Positions 14,990 to 23,212 are shown, counted from the stretch's first letter. The stretch: 43,149 nt of DNA from GCA-002840305 sp964394905 (GCA_964394905.1 CAYMZF010000004.1:1-43149), one strand, 5' to 3'. A program made the numbers and translations. Notes: generated from the sequence alone by a model not told the origin.

Positions 14990-15547
14990 TTAAGCTCGTT
15001 CTACGTATTCTCCTGTTTCGGTGTTTATTTTTATAACATCCCCTTCATTAATGAATAATGGTGCGGTAATAGTGGCTCCGGTTTCAATCTCTATTTGTTT
15101 GGTAACATTGCCACTGGAATTGCCTTTAACTCCGGGAGGGGAACTAATAACTTTAAAATCCATTTTAATTGGTAAGGTTATGGAAACGGGATTGTCATTG
15201 AAGTACAAAACGTCAACGTCAGTACCATCCTTTAAAAAATCTTTTTTATCGCCGATATTTTCTAAGGATAAAGAAAATTGTTCAAATGAATTATTATCCA
15301 TAAAATAGGCTTCGTTTTGATCTTTATACATAAAATTGGCTTTCTTGGTTTCAGTTTTAGCTTCTTCTGCTTTATCGTTTCCTTGGTAAGTTTTTTCTAA
15401 AACGCTGGCGTTAATTAAATTTTTCATTTTAACTTTAAGTACCGCTCCGCCTCGACCCATTTTATGATGATCAGTTTTTATTATTAGAAAAGGTTCATTA
15501 TTTATTTCCAAAACTTTTCCAGCTTTGATTTCATTAAAATTCAACAT
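14990..15547 (-). CDS. efp: Elongation factor P, arginine-tip type
   Basis: This 185-aa protein has the three beta-barrel domains of EF-P, which rescues ribosomes stalled at consecutive prolines. The C-terminal OB region (VTKQIEIETGATITAPLFINEGDVIKINTETGEYVER) is canonical. The loop that reaches the peptidyl-transferase centre reads KMGRGGAVLKVKMKNL, placing Arg32 where E. coli has its modified Lys34. This resembles the Arg-type loop (KSGRNAAVVKMKLKNL) rhamnosylated by EarP in Pseudomonas. No EarP or EpmA is seen here, so its modification state is open. It is the last gene of rpsF-ssb-rpsR-efp, 6 bp after rpsR. Confidence 0.95.
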   Translation of the reverse strand: MLNFNEIKAGKVLEINNEPFLIIKTDHHKMGRGGAVLKVKMKNLINASVLEKTYQGNDKAEEAKTETKKANFMYKDQNEAYFMDNNSFEQFSLSLENIGDKKDFLKDGTDVDVLYFNDNPVSITLPIKMDFKVISSPPGVKGNSSGNVTKQIEIETGATITAPLFINEGDVIKINTETGEYVERA

Positions 15548-15553
15548 AGGTTT

Positions 15554-15772
15554 TTATTTATGAGTAAATCCCAATAAAGCCATTTTTCGAGCTCGTTTTA
15601 TAGAGGTGGTTAATTTTCTTTGGTGCCAAGAACAAACACCGGTTCTTTTTTTGCCGATAATTTTCATGTAATAATTTATGAAATTATACAAAGTTTTTGG
15701 ATCTTTGTAATCGGGCTCAATATTATTACTGCAAAATTGGCATTCTTTTCTTTTACTTGATTTGTTTTTCAT
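15554..15772 (-). CDS. rpsR: 30S ribosomal protein S18
   Basis: This 72-aa protein of normal length pairs with S6 on the platform of the 30S subunit. It is the zinc-binding form: CQFC near the N-terminus and CSWH in the middle supply four likely ligands. The conserved core KRTGVCSWHQRKLTTSIKRARKMALLGF is intact. It sits between ssb and efp, and rpsF-ssb-rpsR is the classical order. Confidence 0.95.
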   Translation of the reverse strand: MKNKSSKRKECQFCSNNIEPDYKDPKTLYNFINYYMKIIGKKRTGVCSWHQRKLTTSIKRARKMALLGFTHK

Positions 15773-15800
15773 ATTTTTTCAGATAAGTTAAATTTATTTA

Positions 15801-16238
15801 TTAAAATGGAATATCTTCAATTTTTATTTCATCATCGCTATCATTGTCCGGCAAGACAATTTCTTCAATATCATTTTTAGAAGAAGATGAACCGGCGGTT
15901 GAATTTCCTTTTGGAGTTAAAATTATCATATTATCGGCTATTATTTCGGTTCGTTGTCTTTTATTGCCGTCGGGAGCGTTCCATTCATTGGTTTGAAGTC
16001 GTCCTTCAATATAGACCTTTGTTCCTTTGCTTAAATATTGTCCACAAATTTCACCTAATTTTCTCCAGGCGATAACATTATGAAATTCAGTTTTGCTTTG
16101 TTGTTGACCGTTTTGATCATTCCAAACAAAATTAGTGGCGACCGAAAAAGAAGTGACCGCTTGTCCGGAAGGAGTGTTTCTAATTTCCGGATCGCGAGTT
16201 AAATTGCCAATTATCATGGCTTTGTTTAAAGAGTACAT
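15801..16238 (-). CDS. ssb: Single-stranded DNA-binding protein
   Basis: This 145-aa protein has an N-terminal OB fold (NKAMIIGNLTRDPEIRNTPSGQAVTSFSVATNFVW...FHNVIAWRKLGEICGQYLSKGTKVYIEGRLQT). A short acidic linker and the C-terminal tip DDEIKIEDIPF follow, the peptide that recruits replication and repair partners. Its linker is short compared with E. coli SSB. It lies between rpsF and rpsR, which couples its supply to ribosomal protein expression. The window shows only this SSB. Confidence 0.95.
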   Translation of the reverse strand: MYSLNKAMIIGNLTRDPEIRNTPSGQAVTSFSVATNFVWNDQNGQQQSKTEFHNVIAWRKLGEICGQYLSKGTKVYIEGRLQTNEWNAPDGNKRQRTEIIADNMIILTPKGNSTAGSSSSKNDIEEIVLPDNDSDDEIKIEDIPF

Positions 16239-16270
16239 AAGTTTAGATTTAATTATAAAAATTTGTTAAT

Positions 16271-16804
16271 TTATAAAAGATTATCAATATTTAAAATATC
16301 ATCTAATTTTGTATCCAGATTTTTTAAATCAATTTTACTGTCATCCTCTTTTTTAGGGGTTCTTTTAGTGGTGGTTTTTTTTACTTTTTCCTCCACTTCT
16401 TCTTTTTCTTTAGCTTTTTTATTTTCAATTTTTTCTTTTATTTTTTCTTCTTTTTTTAATTGAGCTTCATTTTTTAAATCCTTTTTAACGATTAAGAATC
16501 TAACAATGCTGTTGTCTAATCTTAATTTATTGTTAATTTCGGCGATTATGTTTCTTTCCAAATTAAATTCGTAAAGACCGTAATAACCGTAATATTCGCC
16601 TTTAATCGGATAGGCAAATTTCTTTTTTCCCCAATAATTTTCCAAAGTGATTTGGCCATTATTGGAAGTTAATAATTCTCCGACTTTTTTAAAAACGTCT
16701 TTAGCTTCGTCATCGGTAAATTTATTAGGGATGATAAAGAGCATTTCGTAATGAATCGGTCCGGATGGCTTTGTTTTTGACATAAAAACTTTAGCATTTG
16801 TCAT
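16271..16804 (-). CDS. rpsF: 30S ribosomal protein S6 with charged C-terminal extension
   Basis: S6 forms a heterodimer with S18. The core (about 17-110) contains HYEMLFIIPNKFTDDEAKDVFKKV, KKKFAYPIKGEYYGYYGLYEFNL and NSIVRFLIVKKD. About 65 residues of Lys/Glu-rich, low-complexity sequence follow, so at 177 aa it is longer than the roughly 100-130 usual. The start could also be Met8 (ATG at 16781-16783, MSKTKPSG). It is the first gene of the operon and lies about 60 nt after a structured RNA with a terminator, so its expression is probably attenuated. S6:S18-responsive leaders are known upstream of rpsF in many bacteria. Confidence 0.92.
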   Translation of the reverse strand: MTNAKVFMSKTKPSGPIHYEMLFIIPNKFTDDEAKDVFKKVGELLTSNNGQITLENYWGKKKFAYPIKGEYYGYYGLYEFNLERNIIAEINNKLRLDNSIVRFLIVKKDLKNEAQLKKEEKIKEKIENKKAKEKEEVEEKVKKTTTKRTPKKEDDSKIDLKNLDTKLDDILNIDNLL

Positions 16805-16862
16805 TTAAATTTAACTGTAATTAGAGATAAATTTTAAATAACATTTTATTAATAAATAAAAT

Positions 16863-16979
16863 AAAAAAACCCAAAAGTATTCAAAGAAAAATGGGTTTCT
16901 AGAGAATACCTTTAATCCAGTTCTGAGCCAGGATTATCTCTTTAAAAAAAGAGATGTGGGAAAGGTCTTTTTTAAGTTT
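16863..16979 (-). ncRNA. Structured leader RNA of the rpsF operon (candidate attenuator)
   Basis: From a promoter at 16986-17014 the minus transcript can fold into a three-way junction. The stems are ACCTTT/AAAGGT (16961-16966 with 16908-16913), ATCTCTTT/AAAGAGAT (16936-16943 with 16948-16955) and TAATCC/GGATTA (16913-16918 with 16931-16936). A terminator then follows, AAACCCA/TGGGTTT plus T run (16892-16898 with 16867-16873). GTATTC/GAATAC (16904-16909 with 16877-16882) interleaves with the terminator arms, so it forms either a pseudoknot or a competing antiterminator. No separate rpsF promoter is visible after the terminator, which favours a leader over a free-standing small RNA. The segment CCTGGCTCAG matches the 16S rRNA 5' region. 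A ligand is not established, and the S6:S18 complex is one candidate. Confidence 0.6.
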
Positions 16980-16985
16980 GTCTTC

Positions 16986-17014
16986 ATTATAGATTATAAA
17001 TTTAGAAAAATCAA
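16986..17014 (-). promoter_or_regulatory. Promoter of the rpsF leader
   Basis: On the minus strand: TTGATT (17014-17009), 17-nt spacer, TATAAT (16991-16986). It is divergent from the promoter at 17037-17064. Confidence 0.65.
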
Positions 17015-17036
17015 GCCCCAGCGTTTAGTTCCCCTA

Positions 17037-17064
17037 TTGTTTAGCTTTTAATACGTGATATAAT
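17037..17064 (+). promoter_or_regulatory. Promoter of the RNA methyltransferase pair
   Basis: TTGTTT (17037-17042), 16-nt spacer, then TATAAT (17059-17064) preceded by TGA as an extended -10. Confidence 0.6.
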
Positions 17065-17085
17065 TGAATTGTTTAGTAATGGTTA

Positions 17086-18261
17086 ATGAAAATAATAAAA
17101 AATATGAAAAAATACTTTTTTACTTTAGGTACTAATCAAGCTTTGTCTTTAGCTGAATTACAATCGCTTTTTCCCGATAATCATTGGCAAAAATGCGGTT
17201 CGGTCGCTATAACCGAATTGAGCGATGACTTAGAAATTAAAAGTTTAATGATTGTCTTAGGTGGTACTATTAAAATTGGTGAAGTGATAAAAGAAATAAG
17301 CTTGGCTAATCGTCATGCCTTGTCCGAACTCATAAAAAAAGAAATAATTAAATCCGCTCAAATCGGAGATGATTTAGGAAAATTTAATTTTGGCTTTTCT
17401 TTCTATAACGGTAAAACTCCGGGAGATTTTTTTAAATTAGGTTTAGCTATAAAAAAAGATTTAAAAGCGCAAAATATCGCCAGTCGTATGGTTACTTCCC
17501 GTGAAGCTATTTTATCCAGTGTAATTGTGGAACAAAATAAATTAATTTTAAACGGATTAGAATTGTGTTTAATAATTGAAAAAAATAAAGTTTTTGTAGG
17601 AAAAACTTTAGCGGTTCAACCTTTTAAAGATTTATCTCTTCGAGATTTCGGACGTCCTAATAGAGATGATTTTTCCGGAATGATTCCTCCGAAATTAGCT
17701 CAAATAATGTTAAACTTGGCTCGAGGTAATGATAAAAAATATTACGATCGTCTTTTTTTAGATCCTTTTTGCGGTTCAGGAACAATTTTAATGGAGGCCT
17801 ATCTTATAGGATTTAAAAATATTGTCGGTTCCGATATTTCTGATCGGGCGGTAATTGATAGTCAAAAAAATATGGATTGGATAATTAATTTAGTAAAAAA
17901 AGAAAGTGATAATTTAAATATGAGTATTTTTAAATCTGATGTTTTGGATTTAGAAAGTCGTTTAAAAAAGAATACTATCAGCTATATAGTGTGTGAACCA
18001 TACCTGGGACCTCAAAGAGGCTTTAGAGATTTTTCTGAAGTGATAACTGAATTAAATGAGCTTTATACTAAAACTTTAATAGTTTTAGCCGATTTAATGA
18101 AATCTGACGGTCGGATTGTTATGATTTGGCCTCATTTTAGAGCTAACGGCAAAGTTTGGAAAGTTAAACCTGATGTTGGAATATTAAAATTTAAATCAGT
18201 CGGAGTTTATGGCCGAGAGACCCAAAAAGTTTGGCGAGAAATTGTAATTTTAGAAAAATAA
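17086..18261 (+). CDS. Trm11-like tRNA guanine N2-methyltransferase
   Basis: This 391-aa class I SAM-dependent methyltransferase has an N-terminal region like that of tRNA G10 methyltransferases (FFTLGTNQALSLAELQSLF, then a THUMP-like part). The link VAVQPFKDLSLRDFGRPNRDDFSGMIPPKLAQIMLNLA precedes the SAM motif LDPFCGSGTILMEAYLIG (Asp226). The catalytic motif reads CEPYLGP where N6/N2 enzymes usually have [DN]PPY[GW], so this is a variant active site. Translation may instead start at 17104 (MKKYFFTLG), which is closer to the family N-terminus. The next gene, rsmE, follows after one base. Substrate specificity is inferred. Confidence 0.8.
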   Translation: MKIIKNMKKYFFTLGTNQALSLAELQSLFPDNHWQKCGSVAITELSDDLEIKSLMIVLGGTIKIGEVIKEISLANRHALSELIKKEIIKSAQIGDDLGKFNFGFSFYNGKTPGDFFKLGLAIKKDLKAQNIASRMVTSREAILSSVIVEQNKLILNGLELCLIIEKNKVFVGKTLAVQPFKDLSLRDFGRPNRDDFSGMIPPKLAQIMLNLARGNDKKYYDRLFLDPFCGSGTILMEAYLIGFKNIVGSDISDRAVIDSQKNMDWIINLVKKESDNLNMSIFKSDVLDLESRLKKNTISYIVCEPYLGPQRGFRDFSEVITELNELYTKTLIVLADLMKSDGRIVMIWPHFRANGKVWKVKPDVGILKFKSVGVYGRETQKVWREIVILEK

Positions 18262-18262
18262 T

Positions 18263-18964
18263 ATGCGTTTAAATCGTTTCTATTTGGAAAATTTTTCAAA
18301 AGTAAATACGCTGGAATTAAAACATGAGCCTTTGGTTCATCAAATAAAAAATGTTTTACGAATGAAAGTCGGTGAACAAATTTCTCTTTTCGGTAATTTT
18401 TCCGAAGCCATTTATGAAATTAAAAAAATTGACAAAGCGGTTATTAGTTTAAATTTAATTAAAGATGTTTCCGTTAAAAAAAATAATCGGGAAATAATTT
18501 TGTTTCCGGCCTTAATTAAAAAAGATAAATTAGAATGGGTGGTTCAAAAAGCCGTTGAATTGGGAGTGACAAAAATAATCCCGGTGATATCGGCTCGGAG
18601 TGAAAAAAAGGATATTAATTTAAATCGCTTAAATAAAATTTCAATTGAAGCCAGCGAACAATGTGGTCGGTCAGATTTAGTGGAAATTTTTCAACCCATT
18701 AAGTTTAAGGACGTTTTAAAAGACATTAAAGGTCAGTCATTTTTAGCTAATGCTAACGGAGATAATTTTGTTGATTGTTTAAAATTAATAGATAAAAATA
18801 AATTAGAACCGTTAAATATTTTTATCGGTCCGGAAGGTGGTTTTGAAGAAGTTGAAATAGAATTAGCTAAAAAAAATAATATAAAAATTGTCAGTTTTGG
18901 CGATAATATACTTCGGAGTGAAACAGCGGCTCTAGTCGGTTTAACTCTAATTACTAATTTCTGA
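18263..18964 (+). CDS. rsmE: 16S rRNA (uracil1498-N3)-methyltransferase
   Basis: This 233-aa SPOUT-class enzyme methylates U1498 in the decoding region of 16S rRNA. An N-terminal PUA-like domain begins MRLNRFYLENF. The knotted C-terminal domain contains VQKAVELGVTKIIPVISARSE, IEASEQCGRSDLVEI, IGPEGGFEEVEIELAKKNN and FGDNILRSETAAL, all RsmE signatures. It ends with TGA, evidence that TGA is a stop codon here. Its last 11 bp overlap the end of the convergent phosphohexomutase gene, with no terminator between. Confidence 0.95.
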   Translation: MRLNRFYLENFSKVNTLELKHEPLVHQIKNVLRMKVGEQISLFGNFSEAIYEIKKIDKAVISLNLIKDVSVKKNNREIILFPALIKKDKLEWVVQKAVELGVTKIIPVISARSEKKDINLNRLNKISIEASEQCGRSDLVEIFQPIKFKDVLKDIKGQSFLANANGDNFVDCLKLIDKNKLEPLNIFIGPEGGFEEVEIELAKKNNIKIVSFGDNILRSETAALVGLTLITNF

Positions 18965-20330
18965 TTATTTTTAGAATTTCATCTCTTTTTTTAATCATAA
19001 TTTTTTTAGAAATAGCTTCTATATTTAAGCGCATTTTATTTTCAGTATTGGAAGCGCGAACATTAAACCAAAAATCTTTATAGGTTATAGTGAGACCGTC
19101 AAGTTTGTTTATTTCTCCGGTAGAATATTTTTTTTCCAAAGTTTTAAATATTTTTTCTTTGTCTTTTATTTCGGAATTTATTTCTCCGGAATGAAAGTAT
19201 TTTTTATAGGGGGCAATCTGTTCAGATATAGTTTTGTTAGTGGCTGAAAATTCTTGTAATAATTTTAAAATAATAATATTAGGCATTTCAAAACAACCAA
19301 GAGGTAAATTTAAAAAGAAATGGCCCGAAGATTCTCCGGAAAAATAAATATTTTCTTTTATCATTTGTTCTTTTATCAAAGAATGACCAACTTTGGTTTT
19401 AATCGGTTTTCCGCCATATTGTAAAATTAGATCCTCGGTAATTTTTCCCGGACGAACATCAAAACCAATCTTAGATTTAGGTTTGTCTTGTAAAAATAGT
19501 TTGGCTAATAAACCTCTAATAATGGCTTGATCAATAATTTCTCCATGATTATCGACAAAAAATATTCTATCGCCATCGCCGTCAGTACTTAAACCTAAAT
19601 CAGCTTGATATTTTATTACCGCTTGTTGCAGTTGTTTTAAGTTTTCATTTTTAAGAGGATCGGCTTCATGGGCCGGAAATCGACCGTCCAATTTAAAATT
19701 AAGTTTTCTTAGTTTTATCGGTAAATGTTTGAATAATTCGGTTAAATACAAACTGCCGGCGCCGTTAGCCGCGTCAGATACAATTTTTAATGGTTTAATT
19801 TTTTTTATTTCCCCGTGTTTCAAATCAAATTTAATTTGATTTAATAAAACATTTTTTTTCTTAAAAAGTCGCCCCCTTTTATCGGCCGGTTTTAGTTTAT
19901 GATTTAATATTTCTTCTTTTAAAAAATTGATACCACTAGTGCCACTTATCGGCACCGCTTTAAATCGAACCATTTTAAAACCGTTCCATTCTTTGGGATT
20001 ATGGGAAGCGCTAATCATTATTCCGCCGTCATATTTATCTGTAGCAACGGCAAAATAGAAAGTGGGAGTGGCCACTAAGCCAATATCGATAACATCGGCT
20101 CCGGCATCCAATAAACCGAGAATTAAATATTTTTTTAGGATTGGAGATGATAATCGCATATCAGCTCCAACGATAAATTTAAATTTTCGGTTTAATTTTT
20201 TATTTTTTAAATCTTTTTTTATCAATTTAACATAGGCTAAACCAAGCTGATAGGCCGTTGTTTCGTCAAAGTCCTGTTTATAGATTCCTCTAATGTCGTA
20301 AGCTTTAAAAATTGAAGGATTAATTATCAT
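18954..20330 (-). CDS. Phosphomannomutase/phosphoglucomutase
   Basis: This 458-aa alpha-D-phosphohexomutase interconverts hexose 1- and 6-phosphates, supplying sugar nucleotide synthesis. The four domains are recognisable. FKAYDIRGIYKQDFDE opens the protein, the phosphoserine loop is ISASHNPKEWNG (Ser109), the metal site is LSTDGDGDRIFFVD, and the sugar-binding loop is FSGESSGHFFL. The C-terminal domain has FNVRASNTENKMRLNIEA. GESSGH with FNVRASNTE fits the ManB/AlgC group with dual specificity. It overlaps the upstream bactofilin-like gene by 11 bp, so the two are one transcription unit. Products would feed the glycan genes nearby. Confidence 0.92.
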   Translation of the reverse strand: MIINPSIFKAYDIRGIYKQDFDETTAYQLGLAYVKLIKKDLKNKKLNRKFKFIVGADMRLSSPILKKYLILGLLDAGADVIDIGLVATPTFYFAVATDKYDGGIMISASHNPKEWNGFKMVRFKAVPISGTSGINFLKEEILNHKLKPADKRGRLFKKKNVLLNQIKFDLKHGEIKKIKPLKIVSDAANGAGSLYLTELFKHLPIKLRKLNFKLDGRFPAHEADPLKNENLKQLQQAVIKYQADLGLSTDGDGDRIFFVDNHGEIIDQAIIRGLLAKLFLQDKPKSKIGFDVRPGKITEDLILQYGGKPIKTKVGHSLIKEQMIKENIYFSGESSGHFFLNLPLGCFEMPNIIILKLLQEFSATNKTISEQIAPYKKYFHSGEINSEIKDKEKIFKTLEKKYSTGEINKLDGLTITYKDFWFNVRASNTENKMRLNIEAISKKIMIKKRDEILKIIRN

Positions 20331-21453
20331 AATTTTTATGTTTTATGAAAAAATAAACGGCTCCTAATCCAGCTAGCAATGCTAGTAACGAAAAGAACCA
20401 ACCGATATAAGGGATTGAAGTTAGTAGACAAAATAAAAATATTCCGGCGGTAATTTTTAAATTATCATTTATTTTTTCTTTGTTAAACAATTTAAAAAGA
20501 TAATCGCTTAAAGCTAAAGCCGCTATTATTTTGCTGATAAACAGTAGAATAAACCATAAAACTAAACTTATTAAAGCTATTGGTAGGCCGATAATTGTTA
20601 TCATTAAAATAAGACAAAGAATGGGAACTAAAAATAAAATAGCGAAGCCATAAGGTGATAATTTATAATTTTCTTTAATGATAATATTTTTTAAAGATTT
20701 TATTTTACGGTTAAATAAAAAATTAATTAATAAAGCGGTTAGCAGTAACGAGAAAAATGAAAAAAGAAATTTTTCGGGAGTTATTTTTTTATAACCCGGT
20801 TTAGTCGGTTCTTGTTTGTTAATTTGTCCTTTTATATTTTGTGAATTGACAGTAGCATCGGATCCCGATTTATAATTAACTGAACCGTTTATTATAGCTG
20901 ATTCATCAATTTGTAATTTACTGGAATATTTTTTATGTTTTTTACTATCAAGATTTAAATTTAAATCTTTATCAATTTCTCCTCTAATAATAACACTATC
21001 TGTATAGCCATGAACGTTTCCGCCGACTTTTCCGTTAAATTCAGAATTAACGCTGGTCAGTAAAACATCTTGACCGACCGTAGCTCCCTCGCCTAAAATA
21101 AAAGATTCACTCAGTAAATTTATATTTTTTCCGACGCTACCTTTAAGATTTAAAACATTAGAAGCGGTTCGTAAATTTCCTTCTATTTTTCCGTTAATAT
21201 CGGTGTTTTGTGAAACGGTTATTAAATCTCCTTTAATTTCTCCGTTTATTTGAACGTTGTTGGCTATCCCGATAACATCTCCTAAAACCTGTCCTTCAAT
21301 ATCAACACTGTTGGCGCTAAAATATAAATTACCTTCAATAATTTCATCCTTACCGACATAAACAAACTCATCTGATTTTACCACATAAGCCCGAGAGGCT
21401 ACGGGAATTAAAAAAATAACCGTTAAAGTTAATAAATAATAGATTTTTTTCAT
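20320..21453 (-). CDS. Exported bactofilin-like beta-helix protein with membrane domain
   Basis: This 377-aa protein has a signal peptide (MKKIYYLLTLTVIFLIPVASRAYV) and about 150 residues of short repeats such as IEGNLYFSANSVDIEGQVLGDVIGIANNVQINGEIKGDLITVSQNTDINGKIEG. The regular hydrophobic-Gly spacing of a polymer-forming (bactofilin/DUF583-type) right-handed beta-helix is clear. A linker follows (about 190-225), then four or so membrane helices (FLFSFFSLLLTALLINFLF to IGWFFSLLALLAGLGAVYFFI). Ordinary bactofilins are cytoplasmic and lack a signal peptide, so here the helix faces outside and the C-terminus anchors it. A role as an envelope scaffold is inference. Confidence 0.8.
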   Translation of the reverse strand: MKKIYYLLTLTVIFLIPVASRAYVVKSDEFVYVGKDEIIEGNLYFSANSVDIEGQVLGDVIGIANNVQINGEIKGDLITVSQNTDINGKIEGNLRTASNVLNLKGSVGKNINLLSESFILGEGATVGQDVLLTSVNSEFNGKVGGNVHGYTDSVIIRGEIDKDLNLNLDSKKHKKYSSKLQIDESAIINGSVNYKSGSDATVNSQNIKGQINKQEPTKPGYKKITPEKFLFSFFSLLLTALLINFLFNRKIKSLKNIIIKENYKLSPYGFAILFLVPILCLILMITIIGLPIALISLVLWFILLFISKIIAALALSDYLFKLFNKEKINDNLKITAGIFLFCLLTSIPYIGWFFSLLALLAGLGAVYFFIKHKNYDN

Positions 21454-21524
21454 AATTTTTGCTTTTTAATTTTTTTAAGTTATAATTATTATAAACAATT
21501 ATATTCTTATTATATCCTAAAAAT

Positions 21525-23171
21525 ATGCGACAAGCAATATTAGAAATTATAAATAACTTTAATAAAATTAAATCCGAAGAAGATTTAAGCGCTTTTAAAA
21601 GATCTTTGTCAAAAAAATATGGTTTTTCTATTTTATTAAATTCAGTTATTTTAAAAGAATATTTTGCTTTACGACAAGAAAATAAAATTAGTGAGAATTG
21701 GGAAAAAAAATATCATAATTTTTTTATATCTCTTTTAAAAAAACGAGCGGTTAGAACTTTGTCGGGTATCGCTCCGGTAGCGGTTCTTACCAAACCTTAT
21801 CCTTGTCCGGGTTCGTGTGCTTATTGTCCTAAAAAACCTGATGTTCCGGTAAGTTATTTACCTAATGAACCGGCGGTTATGCGAGCTTTACGTTTAAAAT
21901 TTAATCCTTATCTTCAAACTGTTTATCGCCTTAGAGCCTTGGAAAATAACGGTCATGAACCGAATAAAATTGAATTGATTATTATTGGCGGTACTTGGAG
22001 TTATTTACCTATTAAATATAAATATTGGTATTTACTTAATTGTTTTAAAGCGGCTAATGATTATCAGAAAATAAAAAATAAAATAATTATAACTAAGAGT
22101 GAAAAAATAGTAAAAAATAACTTGTTTAATAAAAATATTTATTCTAAGCAATTATCTTTGGCGGAATTAAAAAAATGTCTTATCAGCGAACAGAAAAAAA
22201 ATGAATCGGCTCTCTATAATATAATCGGTTTAAGCGTTGAAACTCGACCTGATTATATAAACGAAAAAGAATTATGGCAACTTAGAGAATTGGGTGTTAC
22301 TCGAGTAGAAATTGGTGTTCAAGCTATTGATGATAAAATTTTAAAATTAAATAATCGTGGTCACGACGTTCAAACCATTGCCGAAGCCACTAAAAAATTA
22401 AAACAATTTGGTTTTAAAATTACTTATCATTTTATGCCCGCTTTGCCGGGTTCTAATCCTAAAAAAGATGTAGCGATGTTTAAGCAGATGTATAAAGATG
22501 AAAGATTTAAACCTGATCAGATAAAATTTTATCCAACTACGGTAGTTAAAGATAGTTTGTTATACAAGTGGTGGAAACAAGGTAAATATAAACCATACAC
22601 TGATAAACAATTAGAAAATATTATTATCAATTGCAAAAAAGATATTCCGGTTTACACTCGAATTATGCGCTTAGTTCGGGATATTCCCGGCGAATCTATT
22701 GAAGCGGGAAATAAAATTACCAATTTAAGACAAGTAATGAAAGATAAGGGAGTTGTTTGTCGTTGTATTAGATGTCGCGAACCGCAAGACAAGAGTATTA
22801 ACAACAAAAATTTAAAATTAAATGTTTTAAAATATAAATCATCGGGAGCTGATGAATATTTTATCAGTTTTGACACTTTAGACAACAAGACTTTATATGG
22901 TTTTTGTCGGCTAAGAATTGATTTTTTATCAAAAATAGCTCCGGCTATTATTAGAGAATTACATGTTTATGGACAGTTAGTTCCGATTGGCGGAGAAAAA
23001 AAAGTTCAACATAGCGGTTTGGGTAAAAAATTAGTAGCTGAAGCCGAAAAGATTGCCAAAAATAATCAGTCAAACAAAATTGCCATTATCTCGGGAGTGG
23101 GAGTTAGAAAGTATTATAAAAAATTAGGCTATAAGTTAAATCAAACTTATATGGTAAAAAAGATAAAATAA
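21525..23171 (+). CDS. Elp3-type radical SAM/GNAT tRNA U34-modifying enzyme
   Basis: This 548-aa protein joins a radical SAM domain to a C-terminal GNAT acetyltransferase domain, the arrangement of Elp3, which makes 5-carboxymethyl-type modifications at wobble uridine. The Fe-S motif is CPGSCAYC (Cys94, Cys98, Cys101). Other marks are LPNEPAVMRALRLKFNPYLQ, GLSVETRPDYINEKEL, RVEIGVQAIDDKIL, YHFMPALPGSNPKKDV and CRCIRCREP, then in GNAT ELHVYGQLVPIGGEKKVQHSGLGKKLVAEAE. No other Elongator subunits are seen, as in bacterial and archaeal single-protein versions. It is divergent from the bactofilin-like gene. Confidence 0.9.
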   Translation: MRQAILEIINNFNKIKSEEDLSAFKRSLSKKYGFSILLNSVILKEYFALRQENKISENWEKKYHNFFISLLKKRAVRTLSGIAPVAVLTKPYPCPGSCAYCPKKPDVPVSYLPNEPAVMRALRLKFNPYLQTVYRLRALENNGHEPNKIELIIIGGTWSYLPIKYKYWYLLNCFKAANDYQKIKNKIIITKSEKIVKNNLFNKNIYSKQLSLAELKKCLISEQKKNESALYNIIGLSVETRPDYINEKELWQLRELGVTRVEIGVQAIDDKILKLNNRGHDVQTIAEATKKLKQFGFKITYHFMPALPGSNPKKDVAMFKQMYKDERFKPDQIKFYPTTVVKDSLLYKWWKQGKYKPYTDKQLENIIINCKKDIPVYTRIMRLVRDIPGESIEAGNKITNLRQVMKDKGVVCRCIRCREPQDKSINNKNLKLNVLKYKSSGADEYFISFDTLDNKTLYGFCRLRIDFLSKIAPAIIRELHVYGQLVPIGGEKKVQHSGLGKKLVAEAEKIAKNNQSNKIAIISGVGVRKYYKKLGYKLNQTYMVKKIK

Positions 23172-23212
23172 AAAATCTAAACCTCAATTTTAAAGAGTTT
23201 TTTCGTTAAAAC

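Noticed and set aside
16920..16941. A 16S rRNA gene fragment
   Set aside because: Only 12 consecutive bases match and no downstream 16S sequence follows, so it is treated as part of the rpsF leader.
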